Assembly: GCA_023525715.1 (NCBI GenBank)
Contig: CM042010.1
Coordinates: 86,058,116 to 86,122,115, forward strand
Length of the DNA stretch: 64,000 nt
Direction of reading: 5' to 3'
From: Cichorium intybus
Taxonomy: Eukaryota > Streptophyta > Magnoliopsida > Asterales > Asteraceae
Shown: positions 27,027 to 39,892 of the stretch, in pieces
Position numbering within the stretch: position 1 is the stretch's first letter
How the letters are laid out: each line of letters opens with the position of its first letter
The notes under the pieces: model-generated
The model's database searches: none
The model's input: the letters and a program-made list of their open reading frames with translations, nothing else
Told to the model about the DNA's origin: nothing
Translations under genes and position numbers: made by a program

Positions 27027-30000
27027 GTGTTCCAATGTGGGGCTATAGATCATATTCGCCCAAACTGTCCCCAGATAAAAGCTGGAGCACCTAGTGATAA
27101 ACTCAGAGAGGAGCTGGGAGGAAAGAAAGAGGAGACAAAGAGTCGGGGAGGACCAATGGCATCGCGAGCATTCCAGATGACTGTGGAAGAGGCACGTGAA
27201 AAGACTGATGTAGTTTCAGGTATATTCACTCTAAATTCAATTCCAGTATATGTAATATTTGATCCTGGAGCTACGCATTGTTTTGTGTCAACGTCTATGA
27301 TGTCTGGTTTAAATATTCCCCTAACTCCTATGGATGAAAGCTTAGAAGTAGCAGTGGCAGATGGTAGGTATGTTTGGGTGTCAGAAAATATTGAAGGTTG
27401 TCAGGTTAAGATCTACAGGACCACTTTCCCTATAGATCTGAAGCCGATGACTACCAAGGAGTTTGGAGTAATTGTGGGTATGGATTGTTTAGCAACAAAT
27501 TATGCTAACATGGATTGTAGAAACAAGAATATTACAGTTTTAACACCAGAAGGGGCATGGATTAAAATCCAAGGCGAACGACTGCGTTTGAGAATGCCGG
27601 TTATTTTCTTTGCTCAAGCCCGAAGTAGTGTCAGTAAAGGAGGGGTATCTTATTTAGCATACGTGTCTTTTGCTAAATCGGATCAGGTGGGAAAAGAAAG
27701 TGTAAACATTGTAAACGAATTTCCAGACGTTTTTCCTGAAGAACTTCCCGGATTACCACCAGATCGACAAATTGAATTCGCAATTGAATTAGTTCCGGGA
27801 GCCGCTCCTGTTGCTCGGGCTCCTTATCGACTAGCACCTTCAGAAATGGAAGAGTTGAGAAAGCAATTTGAAGAACTTTTGGATCGGGGTTTCATTAAAC
27901 CCAGTTTGTCACCATGGGGAGCGCCTATTTTTTTTGTAAAGATGAAAGACGGGTCAATACGCATGTGTATCGACTACCGGGAATTGAATAAGATCACGGT
28001 GAAAAATAAATACCCGTTACCAAGAATCGATGACTTATTCGATAAACTTCAGGGGCCGTCGTATTTTTCAAAAATTGATTTGAGGTCGGGGTATCATCAG
28101 TTGAAGATTCGAGAATCAGATATTCCGAAAACCACATTCCATACTCGTTATGGTCACTATGAGTTTTTGGTTATGCCTTTTGGGTTAACCAATGCTCCGG
28201 CAGCATTTATGGATCTTATGAATAGAGTATGTCGTCCGTTCCTTGATACTTTTGTAATTGTATTTATAGACGATATTTTGGTGTATTCTCGAAGCCAGGC
28301 TGAGCACGGTGTTCATTTACGCCAAATATTGGAATTACTTTGCCGAGAAAAGTTATACGCGAAGTTTTCCAAGTGTGAATTCTGGCTAAGGGAAGTACAA
28401 TTTCTGGGACATGTTATTAATAGTGAAGGTGTCAAAGTTGATCCAACAAAGATTGAAGCTGTGATGAAATGGGAACCGCCTCGGAGTCCGACAGAAATAC
28501 ACAGTTTTCTTGGACTGGCGGGTTACTATAGAAGATTTGTAGAGAATTTCTCTTCGATTGCTGCCCCGTTGACTAAGTTGACCAAGAAGGGTGAAAATTT
28601 TGAATGGGCGGAAAGACAACAAACAGCTTTTCAGAAATTAAAGCAGGCCTTGTGTGAAGCCCTGGTGTTAGCTTTACCACGAGATAGAGAAGACTACGTG
28701 GTTTATAGTGATGCTTCACGGGTGGGCCTTGGGTGTGTGTTGATGCAGAAGGGTCGGGTAATTTCTTATGCACCCCGTCAATTAAAAGAAGCCGAGAAGA
28801 AGTACCCGGTACATGATCTCGAATTAGCTGCAGTGATTTTGGCTTTGAAGCTTTGGAGACACTACTTGTACGACATAAAGTTTGTTAACTACACGGATCA
28901 TAAAAGCTTGAAGTATTTGTTTGATCAGAAAGAATTAAACATGAGGCAGCAAAGGTGGATGGATTTACTCAAAGACTTTGACTTTGAAATATTGTACCAT
29001 CCCGGCAAGGCTAATGTAGTTGCAGATGCCCTGAGTCGAAAAGGATATCCTTTGAAAATTACATCCGCGTGTATGGGTGTGGCGAGCCGACTACCCGAGT
29101 TGATTCATGTAGAGCAAGAAGAGGCGTGTAAGCCCGAGAATGTGAAAAGCGAAAGAATGGTTGGGTACATACAACATCTAATTGAGAACTCTCAACGATT
29201 GAAAACTTTTAGAAATCGAGTTTGGGTACCCAAGCAAGGTGAGGCACGAAGTTTACTCTTAGAAGATGCACATTGTAGTAGATATACAGTACACCCGGGT
29301 AGTACCAAGATGTACCGAACGCTGAAACCTTTGTATTGGTGGCCTGGAATGAAAAGAGACATTGGAAGATACGTAGAAAAGTGTTTGACTTGTTTACAAG
29401 TGAAGTCAAACCATCAGAAACCGTATGGAGAAATCCAACCGTTGCCAATTCTCGAGAAGAAATGGGATAATATTACAATGGATTTTGTGACAAAACTTCC
29501 ACGAACACCGCGTGGGTATGATACTGTTTGGGTGGTGGTTGATCGGTTAAGGAAATCAGTGCAATTCATTCCAATTAGTGAAAGTTTCAAGATTGAAAAT
29601 TTGGCGAAAATATATATTGACGAGGTAATTCGTCGACATGGGTTACCGTCGTCAATTGTATCGGACCGAGACAGCAGATTCACTTCCCGATTTTGGCAGA
29701 GGCTTCAAGAGCAATTGGGTTCGAAGGTATTGATGAGTACCGCGTATCATCCGCAAACTGACGGGCAAAGCGAAAGAACCATGCAGACTTTAAAAGACAT
29801 GCTTCGGACGTGTGTGATAGATTTTGGCGGGAGTTGGGAAGATCATCTACCTTTGGTAGAATTTGCTTACAACAACAGTTTTCATTCCAGCATTCAGATG
29901 GCCCCGTATGAAGCGTTGTACGGAGCACCGTGTCGTACTCCGACTTGCTGGACTGAAGTGGGGGAAAAGCCATTGGCCGGACCTGAGATCGTAGCTCAAA

Positions 30001-30517
30001 CTGAAGAAAAGATTAAACAAATCCGGGAACATTTGAAAGTTGCCAAAAACTGACAAAAACAATGTGCTAATAAGCGGGTAAAGCCATTAGAATTCCAAGT
30101 GGGAGAAATGGTGATGCTCAAAGTATCCCCTAAGAAAGGTTTGATTCGCTTTGGGAAGAAAGGAAAGTTGAGTCCTCGTTTCATTGGACAGTTCCGGATA
30201 TCTCAAAAGGTAGGAGTCGTGGCGTATCGATTAGAATTACCAGAAGAATTTCGAGGTATTCATAATGTGTCCCATGTATCACACTTGCGAAAACATTATT
30301 CGATGAATCCCAACGAATACCTTTAGTTGAAATAGAAGTTGATAAGAATCTAAGATACCCGTAACAACCCGAAAAAGTGTTTGACCGAAAAGTGAGACAA
30401 TTGCGGAACAAGAAGATCAAAATGGTTAAATTACTTTGGCGACACCATAGAGGTTCCGATATGACGTGGGAACCTGAAGATGAAATGAGGGAGAAATATC
30501 CTCAACTCTTTACTTGA
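27027..30517 (+). pseudogene. gypsy G2 protease, RT, RNase H, integrase, chromodomain-like tail
   Basis: An open frame of 1008 codons runs 27027-30053. The protease triplet is Asp-Pro-Gly at residues 79-81, the same abnormal form as in G1. RT has FIDD at about residues 413-416. RNase H keeps its Asp at residue 562, which G1 has lost. Integrase is uninterrupted, with the HHCC region and the MDFV, SDRDSRF and QTDGQSERT motifs. TGA at 30051-30053 replaces CGA of G1. The same frame then runs to 30326, a one-base deletion near 30290 shifts it, and a TAA lies near 30362 in the chromodomain-like tail, which ends at 30517. RT and integrase are better preserved than in G1. Confidence 0.9.
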
Positions 30518-30537
30518 TTCCGATCACGGAATCTTTT

Positions 30538-30552
30538 AAAGGGGCAAGAAAT
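30538..30552 (+). other. Polypurine tract of gypsy G2
   Basis: AAAGGGGCAAGAAAT abuts the L3 start, TGTAACACC. The equivalent site is deleted in G1. Confidence 0.8.
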
Positions 30553-30904
30553 TGTAACACCACGTTACTTTCGGTAAGTACTTTGATGGTGGCTGATGGT
30601 GTACGACGGTGAATACCCTCGGCGATGAAGAATGAACTCGCAATAGCAGATCGATGGAGAAGAAGTTAATGTTGGAATACAATGAACTCACAATAGCAGA
30701 TTGGATATATGCTTGAATCGAAAAGAAAAAGGAAATGTAGAAATCAGAAAGGTACCGATGACCTGTGTTGTAACACCACATTACTTTCGGTAAGTATTTA
30801 TATCTTAATCTTAGTATAATTAAGATTAGTTAGATTATTGCATGAGTTTTGATAGTTAGAATTTCTTTTGGAAGGAATTTGAAGTTGAAAAATGCTAGAA
30901 GCAG

Positions 30905-31190
30905 GTTACACGGGTCGTGTAGGAGTTACACGGGTCGTGTGGGGAAATCTTTTTAGACTTGTTGGGCATACCGTGTGTTACACGGGTCGTGTAATATTGA
31001 CACGGGTCGTGTAATGGATTGATGAAGTTTTACCGAAACTTACACGGGTCGTGTAAGTTGAGCACGGGTCGTGTAAGTAGTTGACTGAATCCTACACGGG
31101 TCGTGTAAATGGAGCACGGGTCGTGTAGAAGGTTTGGGAACGATGTACCGAAAGTTACACGGGCCGTGTAACTTGGACACGAACCGTGCT
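30905..31190. repeat. ACACGGGTCGTGT cluster in L3
   Basis: About ten motif copies, co-linear with the L2 cluster. Confidence 0.82.
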
Positions 31191-31783
31191 GCGCGCAGGC
31201 CCCACCCATTTTAATCGCGATTTTCAGTCATTTCTTGGGATAACTCTCGAACAAAATCTCTTCTAAACCCTAGAAACATTTCCCAAATCATTTTTGGACC
31301 AAATCGGAAGGCTAGAACTTGAAGGATTGGAATAGTTTTCGATATCCCGCTTATTGGAGGTAAGGTCTTCGATTCTAACCCTTTTGAATGGGTTGATTTG
31401 GTTGTTTTGAGTTGATTTCGAGTTGTGGTGAAGAATCACCTGTGATTAGCTAAGAATTGAGTATAAAACTCTTGTTTTAATGTGTTGAGACACTTGTAAT
31501 CACGAGTTTCATCTGTTGTAATCGAGTTACAAGCTTTGATGGTTGAAAAACAAGGTTTTCACCTCTACTTGGTATGTATGTGATTGTGTAGGTGCAGGAA
31601 AACCTTAAAGGATTGTTGTAGCTTTGGTGGCGTTAACTAGGACTGTAAAGAACTTCAATAACATGTTGGTAATCCATACTATGTCTAAGATGATATGTAT
31701 TGGTTGAACTCTTTTATATTTGAAGTAGGTTTAGCATTTGAAATGGTAACCTAGAAGTCAGCTAAGTTACCCAATTGATATGT

Positions 31784-32000
31784 TAACGGCGTCTGTGGCT
31801 AGGAGATTGGATTTCGTATCCAAATGTTAATGGCCTTCGTGGCTAGGAGATTGGATTTCGTATCAAAAGTAAACAGCCAATATGGCTAGGAGATTGGATG
31901 TGATTTCCAAATAATAACGGCCATTGTGGCTAGGAGATTGGATGTAATATGCAAATAATAACGGCCCTCGTGGCTAGGAGATTGGATTGATATCTAAATG
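31784..32000. repeat. 44-bp minisatellite in L3, five units
   Basis: Same units as in L1 and L2. Some have lost the GGCC core (for example TAATGGCC and AAACAGCC). Confidence 0.83.
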
Positions 32001-32352
32001 TTGATTCAAACAGGGATGTACATTGTATTGAGTTTTAACAACTTAATTATATATTTACATGTGGAGTTGATTATATGATTACTCATTGAGCTTTATGGCT
32101 CATAGTACATGTTTGAAATGTCCCTGCAGGTGAACGTGACCCTGCTAAGGGTAAAGATATAGCTCATGGATAGACTTCATGTTGTAGCAGCCCGGCTTTG
32201 AAGGAGTTTATTTTGATATGTACTCGTTGATACACTAGTACCCTTTTGTATAAACTTATACACCTAATCATATGTTTTGTATGTGTAAAAGGTATGTTTA
32301 AAAAGTGAAATTTTTTTTGGTGTATTTGGTTTTAAAAAAGTCGAGTGTTACA

Positions 32353-33125
32353 TGTGTGCCTTCGGTTGGTCGATGGAGGTGCAATCGCTGAAATTCTTCG
32401 GAACCTTTATTCGTAGTCGCCATCGTAGGTCTGCACGTACAATGAAATCCTTCGAAATGGAGAAGACAATGTCGAAGAGATGAATCCTACGGATTATTTC
32501 CGGTCGACTACGAAGAAGATGGAGAAGATGACTACGAAGGGTTGAAATTCTTCGGAGGTTTGATCTGATTGGAATAGAGAAGAGATGAACGAAAGGTGTT
32601 TATTTTGCCCGATTATGTATGAACATCGAAGGGATATCGATCGAAGATAAAAGGAAGAAGACGGTGATGGAAAGAAGAAGATGTCGAAGGGGGCTTGGCT
32701 TGAGGCGAAGATGACGACGAAAAGATAGTGGCGAAGGGCTGTTGCTTCGCCGGTGAAGAAGAAACATGAGTTGCTTCTTTCGATAGGTAGCTTTGAAGTT
32801 TGAACAGATAAAACTGACAGAGAAGACCACGGCGTAACATTGAAGACAAAGTCACTTTGACTTTGAAGTCAAAGATGAACAAACCTTCATACCCTAACCC
32901 ATTACTATTGGAAATCGGATCCCAGCCAATACCTTTGGACCCACAACAGCCCAAAACAAAACATTCGGACCCTACAAACCCAATTCGTACAACAATCCAT
33001 TTACACCAAAACCCAAAACAAAACCAATCTGACCGAAACTCTAATCAAACCCATTTAACCCAAAATATTAAACCTATCCGAACAAAAATATTCAAATCCA
33101 CTCGAAACCCCATTTGTAAAATTTA
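32353..33125. other. Unassigned sequence between gypsy L3 and copia C3
   Basis: About 770 bp that matches none of the elements in this window. The first half is rich in GAAG/CTTCGG words. The second half is rich in CCCAAAACC-like words, and its short ORFs are low-complexity and unconvincing. No gene is supported here. Confidence 0.5.
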
Positions 33126-33893
33126 TGTTGGATTAGGTGTCTAAGCCATGACTTATAATTGTATTTATTTTGTTAATTGAAGCAAAGTCCATTTGGGTTG
33201 CCCTCATAGTTTGGGGATTGATGTAGAGTTCAGTAGAGAGAAAGTTTGATTTATTAATTGTTTAATAAATCAATAGAAATAAATAAATAGTTTATAAATA
33301 TATTTAAGTGTTAATATATTAATTAGAAACTATAATAATTAATTAGAAATTAATCTAGAATTAATTGGATTTAATTTGGGGATTAAATTATTTAATTAAA
33401 AGTGCAGGGACTGGTTTGTATTTATTCAATAGTTGAATAACTGGCAAGCCAGTTGCTAGGGGCCATAATTGGTGCCAACTATGGATGCTTCTCCATATGT
33501 GGCGAAAACTTAATTTGGGTTTAAAGGATCTGGTCCAAGTGGTCAACAGGTTTGCCCACTTTGGAGGCTCCTCTAGGGTTTCAGCTATAACCCTAGGAGG
33601 CTATAAAAGGAACCCCCTAGCACCCCAAAACCTGTGCGTCCCATAACTCTCTGGAACTCTGCTGGACTCTCTTCTCTCTTGCTTTGGGTGTGACTTCATT
33701 TGAGGCAGGATCTCTTTGCTGCTAGCTTCAAGAACAAGATCAAAAGGTTGGTAAATTCTTGTTTTGATCTTTAGAAATAAATGTTGGCCTTAGGTTTTAT
33801 TATTGTATGTTCATAGAATAAAACATAGATCTCTTTTAGTGTTGCATATGAACTTAGGAATTTTATAGTTCATAAATTGTAGAAAACCCTTCA
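33126..33893 (+). repeat. 5' LTR of C3
   Basis: Starts TGTTGGATTAGG and ends CCCTTCA; 768 bp. It contains TATAAAAGG at 33602-33610. Compared with the 3' LTR it has about 65 extra bases before the TATA box. Confidence 0.9.
33602..33610 (+). promoter_or_regulatory. TATA box of C3 5' LTR
   Basis: TATAAAAGG followed by AACCCCCTAGCACCCC. The same TATA sequence occurs in the 3' LTR at 40302-40310. Confidence 0.7.
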
Positions 33894-33894
33894 G

Positions 33895-33906
33895 TGGTAT
33901 CAGAGC
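33895..33906 (+). other. Primer binding site of C3
   Basis: TGGTATCAGAGC, one base after the LTR end. Confidence 0.87.
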
Positions 33907-35009
33907 CATGCTTGTTTTCTTGTGAATTTGATATAATCTGTTTGTGTGTTCATTAGGATCATCGAAATTTGATCCTTGTGTGGCTAAGAAACTTGTTTGG
34001 CGGCTAGGGTTTAGAAAACCCTAGCCTCCCTTCCCTTTCTGCGATTTGCATGCCTTGTATGGAAGTAGGTTGTTATTTTTGGTAATTGCTGCTTAATTAA
34101 ATAACTGGAACCCCTTTTCCCATGCATGCTTATTTCAAAATTAAAGGGAAAGGTTAGGAAATTAATTTGATTAATTTTGTGTTTCCCCATACTTGATTTA
34201 ATTAGTTTAATTAAATTGTTTAATTAAAAGACCAATTAAATCACTTAAAGATTTAATTAAAATTTTCGAAAAATATATATAAATTTGTGAAAATTCTTAG
34301 AAAATTAAATCTAAAATATTTTAATAAGATTAAAATATATCTTATATATTTATGATTAAACTGTCCTATAAAGAGGGTATAAGGCGACTACTTATAAAAT
34401 GACAATCTAATGGGTGTCTACCCTCATCTACCGCTCTCCTGCTCAGTCGAGTGTCGTTAGCCGAACGGGTTTGATAGAACCGCTAAGCCTCTTAAAAGTA
34501 TAATGCTATAATTGAAAGTACTAGAACCTTGAACAAAATCCCAATCTAGTTACTTTGGGTTAAAAATGTGAATTAGTGCTATTCCATGAAATTGCACATT
34601 GCACTTTGTGGAACGTTAGTGGAGCGTGTGTGGTTAACCAACACGTCAATTAGAGATGGTAATTGACCTCGAGAGTACCAAGCTAATTTGCATGGTTATT
34701 CACACCCGGCTTGTGATCCTCAGTATCCCAGTCACAAACGGTGGGGCATTCCCAAGATTGAAACATGCTATTGAACAGTTCAATAAATCTCAAAAGAAAC
34801 TAGGAATTCCATTATAATTAGATTATGTTTCCGCGGTGGAATTGGCTGAATCGTCATTCGCCTACCTTATAAAATTTACAATAAAGATTACGACATCCCT
34901 CTTCGATATTGTAGATTGTTATTGTAGGATCCTAGCCTTATATTTCTTCTTGGGTGAATATAAGGATTATTTATAAATGTCTAATTAAAACTACCTTCCT
35001 CTTAGTCAG
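33907..35009 (+). other. Untranslated leader of C3
   Basis: About 1.1 kb, AT-rich at first. I see no supported gene and none of the four-box array found in the C1 and C2 leaders. Confidence 0.65.
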
Positions 35010-35946
35010 ATGTCTTCTGACCAAACCGCCCCCACTCGAACCTTGGTAATGTCAGCTCGATCTTGTCATTATGCTCCAAAGTTACGTTGGACGGAACTAA
35101 CTACAATGACTGGATCCGTAACATCAAAATGGCTCTTAGGTTTGAACACAAAGAGTATGTTCTAGAAACCGAGCTTGTTGAGGTTGACCCACATACCGCT
35201 ACTCCTAAGTAAATCGCCTCGTACCAAAAACACTCAGATGATGCAACCAAAGTGGCTTGCATCATGATCGCCACCATGAACACTGAGCTGCAACGAATCT
35301 ATGAGGACTATTGGCCTTACGAGATGTACAAAGAGCTCGCGGAAAAGTTCTGCAAGCAAGAACGCATCAAAAGGCGTGAGGTTGTAAAAGCTTTCACTAA
35401 CGGGAAGCCAAAAGATGGAGAGTCCATTTGCACTCATGTGTAAAGGATGCACGGTTACGTGGAGAGGCTTAGGAAGCTGGAAATGCCTGTTCATGAGGAT
35501 TTAACTATTGACATAGTGCTAAACTCCTTGCCCAGTTCTTATGACCAGTTCACACTCGCGTATCATTTGAACAACAATCAGGAAACTCTGGCTGAATTAC
35601 ACCGCATGCTTTGTACTGCTAAAGAATGGATGAAGGGAAAAGGTCTGCTCCCTATTAACCCGCCTGTCCTGCTATTGGCTCTGGCAAGGGAAAGAAACGG
35701 AAGGGCCCTCCGAAGCAAAACTTGAGGGAAAAGGTTCCTGTCGGGTCATCTAGCAGTGCCCCGAGAGCCAAGTCTTCCAGCATTCCGCATGTCACGAATC
35801 CCAAGGAAGCTGACTGCTTTTAATGTAAAGAAAAGGGTTACTGGAAGATAAGCTGCCCCAGGTACTTGCAATATATCAAAGATGGGAAAGTGAAGCCATC
35901 ACAAGCAGGTACTTACTCTATATCTAATAACTCATATTCTTCCTGT
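35010..35946 (+). pseudogene. C3 copia gag, broken
   Basis: A possible start, ATG 35010, is out of frame with the Gag homology that begins near 35087 (GTNYNDWIRNIKMAL). UBN2-type Gag continues with in-frame TAA near 35212 and TAA at 35441-35443, then a frame change near 35640. The zinc knuckle near 35817-35860 is doubly damaged: a TAA falls between its first two Cys, and the His is Tyr (CKEKGYWKISC). The capsid protein is dead in this copy. Confidence 0.85.
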
Positions 35947-38900
35947 TCTTGGGTCCTTAATACCTGATGTGGTTTTCATATCTGTTCCGATTTGCATGGC
36001 CTAAAGGAAAGTAGGGAGCTGGAGCACGGTAGATTGAACCTGGTCATGGGCAATAGGCGAATGTCACATGTTACCAAGATCGGTGTCTATAGACTAGTTC
36101 TTAGTAGTGGAGTTAGCTTAGATTTACATAATTGTTGCTATTTGCCTGATATGTCAAAGAACATAATTTCTTTTCATGCATTGTTCAAACAAGGCTTTTA
36201 TTATGAGTTTAATAAATTGAATGGTTCAATTTCAGTTTTCAAAAATGATGTTTTTATATTTAATGCTTTTCCTTGTGATGGAGTGCATGAATCTATTGTG
36301 TGTGTTGACAATTGTGGTAAAGATGTATTAACTATTGATTCTTCAAGTGATGAAGAAAAGGTGTGTCTGTGGCACTGTCGCCTTGGTCATATTAATAAGA
36401 AACGCATCGCCCAACACCAAAAGGATGGAGTGTTGGAATCGTTCGACCTTAAATCAAACGATGTATGCGAATCTTGTTTACTTGGCAAGATGACAAAATC
36501 ACCATTCAAAGGTTCCTTTGAAAGAGGTGAAGGTTTGTTGGATATCATACACACTGATGTGTGTGGTCCTTTCAGAACAACCACAAAAGATGGAATGCGG
36601 TTCTATGTGACCTTTACTGATGATATTAGTAGATATGGGTATATCTACTTAATCAAGTACAAATCAGATACCTTTGAAAAGTTCAAAGAGTTTAAAAATG
36701 AAGTAGAAAATCAACTGGGCAGAAAGATAAAGATGCTTAGATCCGACAGAGGCGATGAGTATCTTAGTATCGAGTTTCTCGATTATCTTAAGGAATGTAG
36801 AATTGTTTCAGAGTTGTCTCCTCCAAGAACACCACAGTTGAACGGTGTTGCTGAAAGACGAAACTGAACCTTGTTAGACATGGTTCGTTCTATGATGAAT
36901 CGAGCTTCGCTTCCAATTCATTTCTGGGGGTATGCCTTAGAGACTGCTGCCCATATCCTTAACCTTGTCCCAATCAAGAAGGTTGCAAAAACACCGCACG
37001 AGATGTGGACGGGGAAAGTTCCCTCGTTGGCACACATCAAAGTCTGGGGTTGTGAGGCTTTCGTAAGACGAGAGACTCAAGACAAACTCGCAGAAAGAAG
37101 TGAAAGGTGTTATTTCATCGGATACCCAAAACAATCATTTGGATACTTGTTCTACAGACCGAGTGAGGACGTGGTCTTTGTAGCTAGACGAGGAGTCTTT
37201 CGTGAGAGAGAACGAATTTCCAAAGAGGACAGTGGGAGTACAATCGATCTCAAAGAAATTCAGGAGACGCCCGATGAAACAACTTTAGGAGAACCTAGCC
37301 ACCAACATGAGGAAGAGGTTCCTGTTGGACCGACTGACATATCATTGCCCCTTAGGCGTTCAGGTAGAGTTAGCATGCCACCCGATTTTTATGGTTTCCA
37401 TATAACTACGAATAGTGAGACGTTTGTCAGTGATCGTACACTGAAAAATTTGGATGAACCAGCTAACTACCGCGAAGCAGTGGCGGGCCCTGAGTCTGCC
37501 AAATGGAAAGAGGCAATGGACAGCAAGATTAAGTCCATGTATGACAACCAAGTTTGGAAATTAGTTGACAATGTGTCGGGTCATAAGACAGTCGGGTGCA
37601 AGTGGATCTTCAAGAAGAAGACCGACATGGATGGTAAACTACACACTTATAAAGCTCAGCTGGTTGCGAAGGGATTCACTCAAACCCTGGGGGTTGACTA
37701 TGATGAAACCTTCTCACCAGTAGCCAAGATTAAGACAATTAGGATAATGCTTGTCATAGCTGCATTTCATGATTATGAAATTTGGCAGATGGATGTCAAA
37801 ACCGCTTTCCTTAATGGGAAATTGACTGAGGATGTTTACATGAATGAGCCAGAAGGTTTTGTAGACACAAAGCATCCTGATAAAGTGTGTAAGCTTGAAA
37901 GATCAATCTACGGATTGAAACAAGCTTCTTACAGCTGGAATCTTTCCTTCCATGAGAAAGTCAAAGAGTTTGGTTTCTCTAGGAGTGAAGATGAGTCCTG
38001 TGTATATGTCAAGGCTAGTGGGAGTATAGTCACTTTTCTAGTGTTGTATGTTGACGACATACTGCTCATGGGAAACGACATTCTGACCTTGCAAGAAGTT
38101 AAGGCTTGGCTCGGGAAGTGTTTCGCCATGAAAGACCTTGGAGAAGCTGTTTATATTCTCGGGATAAGGATACTAAGAGATAGAAAGAGAAAATTAATAG
38201 GTTTGAGTCAGTGTACTTACTTGGAAAAGGTACTAAAGATGTTTAGTATGGAAAATTCCAAGAAGGGAGAGCTACCTATCCAAAGTAATGCCAAGTTGAG
38301 TAAGACTCAAAGCCCGAGTACCGATGAGGAAATAGCTGAGATGAGTCGGGTACCTTATGCTTCGGTAGTAGGCTCGATCATATACGCTATGACATGTACT
38401 CAACTCGACGTATCCTTTGCATTAAGCATGGTTAGTCGGTACCAGGGTAATCTTGGAAGGGCACACTAGATAGCGGTTAAGAACATACTCAAGTATCTGT
38501 GAAGGACAAAGAACATGGTGTTAGTCCTTGGTGGCGGTGATGACTTGAAGGTGAGTGGATATATAGATGCCAGCTTCCAGACTGATAGAGACAGTGGTCG
38601 GTCTCAGTCGGGCTGGGTATTCCTTCTGAATGGGGGAGCGGTCACTTGGAAAAGTTCCAAGCAAGAGACGGTGGCTGATTCAACGTGCGAATCAGAGTAC
38701 ATAACAGCGAGTGAAGCGTCTAAGGAAGCGGCTTGGCTGAAGAACTTCATCGGTGACCTTGGAGTTGTCCCGAGCATTCAGGAGCCGATGGAACTATTCT
38801 GCGATAATGAAGGAGCGGTCGCTTTGACAAAGGAACCGCGAGATCATGGAAAGTCCAGACATATCGACAGAAAGTACCATTACATTCGACATCGCGTAGA

Positions 38901-39039
38901 TGAAGGTCATTTACTGGTTAAGAGAGTATCATCAGAAGACAATCCTGCAGATCCTTTGACTAAGGCACTGAGCAGGATCAAGCACAATCAGCATGCTTGG
39001 AGCATTGGACTGAAGGTTGATATTAGTTTTAGTAATTAG
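35947..39039 (+). pseudogene. C3 copia protease, integrase, RT, RNase H with nonsense codons only
   Basis: One reading frame runs from the protease to the end of RNase H, interrupted by stops and not by frameshifts. The protease motif that should read DTGCG is Asn-Thr-stop-Cys-Gly (TGA 35965-35967). Integrase has its HHCC region at about 36370-36480 and Asp motifs at about 36555 and 36745, then TGA at 36865-36867 after the catalytic Glu region. RT has YVDD at 38047-38058. TAG at 38467-38469 and TGA at 38500-38502 precede RNase H. The stops at 36865, 38467 and 38500 fit C-to-T or G-to-A changes at Arg CGA or Trp TGG codons, judged against C1 and C2. Confidence 0.9.
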
Positions 39040-39892
39040 ATAGATTTTTGAAACTTGTAACAGTATAAATGGAATTGACTTGGTCATTTTATAATAGAGA
39101 TTTATAAATGAGTATTGTTACTGCCTTTGTCAATTATTTATTATTGTGTTTCATTTTCGTATGTTTAAACTTCCTGAATAATTAGATTATTTAAAACTCC
39201 ACAGTCAATCATACTATTAGGGAGTAAGTACGAACAAAGACTGTCATGAATCGGTTGTAGATTGTCTAAGGAGTTAGACATTGCAGTAAGACTGCTACAA
39301 CATTCGTGAGTACTTAGAAAATAGAGATTTGAGTATTGGATAAACCCGCGCTTAACAGATTGCTTCATGGATTACATCACGAGCAATGTTAAGAAGATAA
39401 TATCATTTGATCTTTAAGTGGAGAGATAGGATCTGTAATTTGCGAGGCTGTTGCACATTGATAATGCGAAAAACGCGCCAGTAACTCGGTGTTATAAAAC
39501 GCACTGTTGTGAGTACTTTGACTGGTAGAAGATATAGACATATAAGTTGAAGCTTATCCGTCTCCTGACCCGATGGGAAACAAATATCTGTGGGCCTCTC
39601 GATGATTTTGAAGTTGACTGAAAGTGTTGGCCAACCGGGACTGAATTGATGTGTTCAATTAGCAGTCTTAAAGTCATAAGCAAATCGGAGATCGAGAAGC
39701 AGAGTGTCGGACCGAGATTGATCTTAATCCATGTCTTGAGTTTGAAAATATCTTGTTGGATGGAGGATCATCTGATCACTTATCTTTGGATAGAACTGAC
39801 TGGCTCAGAGTTCAGGAACAGTTTCTAGGAAACTGATATTAATCGGAAGGTAAATGGACAATTAAAGTCATAGACTTATCCAAGTGGGAGAC
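39040..39892 (+). other. C3 3' untranslated region and polypurine tract
   Basis: About 0.85 kb with no supported ORF, ending CCAAGTGGGAGAC (39880-39892), which is nearly the same tract as in C1 and C2. Confidence 0.75.

Larger units (their letters stand above)
30553..32352 (+). repeat. LTR L3 (3' LTR of gypsy G2), complete, 1.8 kb
   Basis: Starts TGTAACACCACGTTAC and ends GTTACA. It has an internal duplicate of its first 20 or so bases at about 30771, a hairpin cluster at 30905-31190, a minisatellite at 31784-32000 and a conserved splice-acceptor-like CTGCAGGT near 32125. The matching donor is mutated in this copy (near 31660). Confidence 0.9.

Noticed and set aside
32613..32954. 113-codon minus-strand ORF with Ser-rich stretches
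   Set aside because: Low-complexity, no family signature, and overlapped by another ORF of similar quality.
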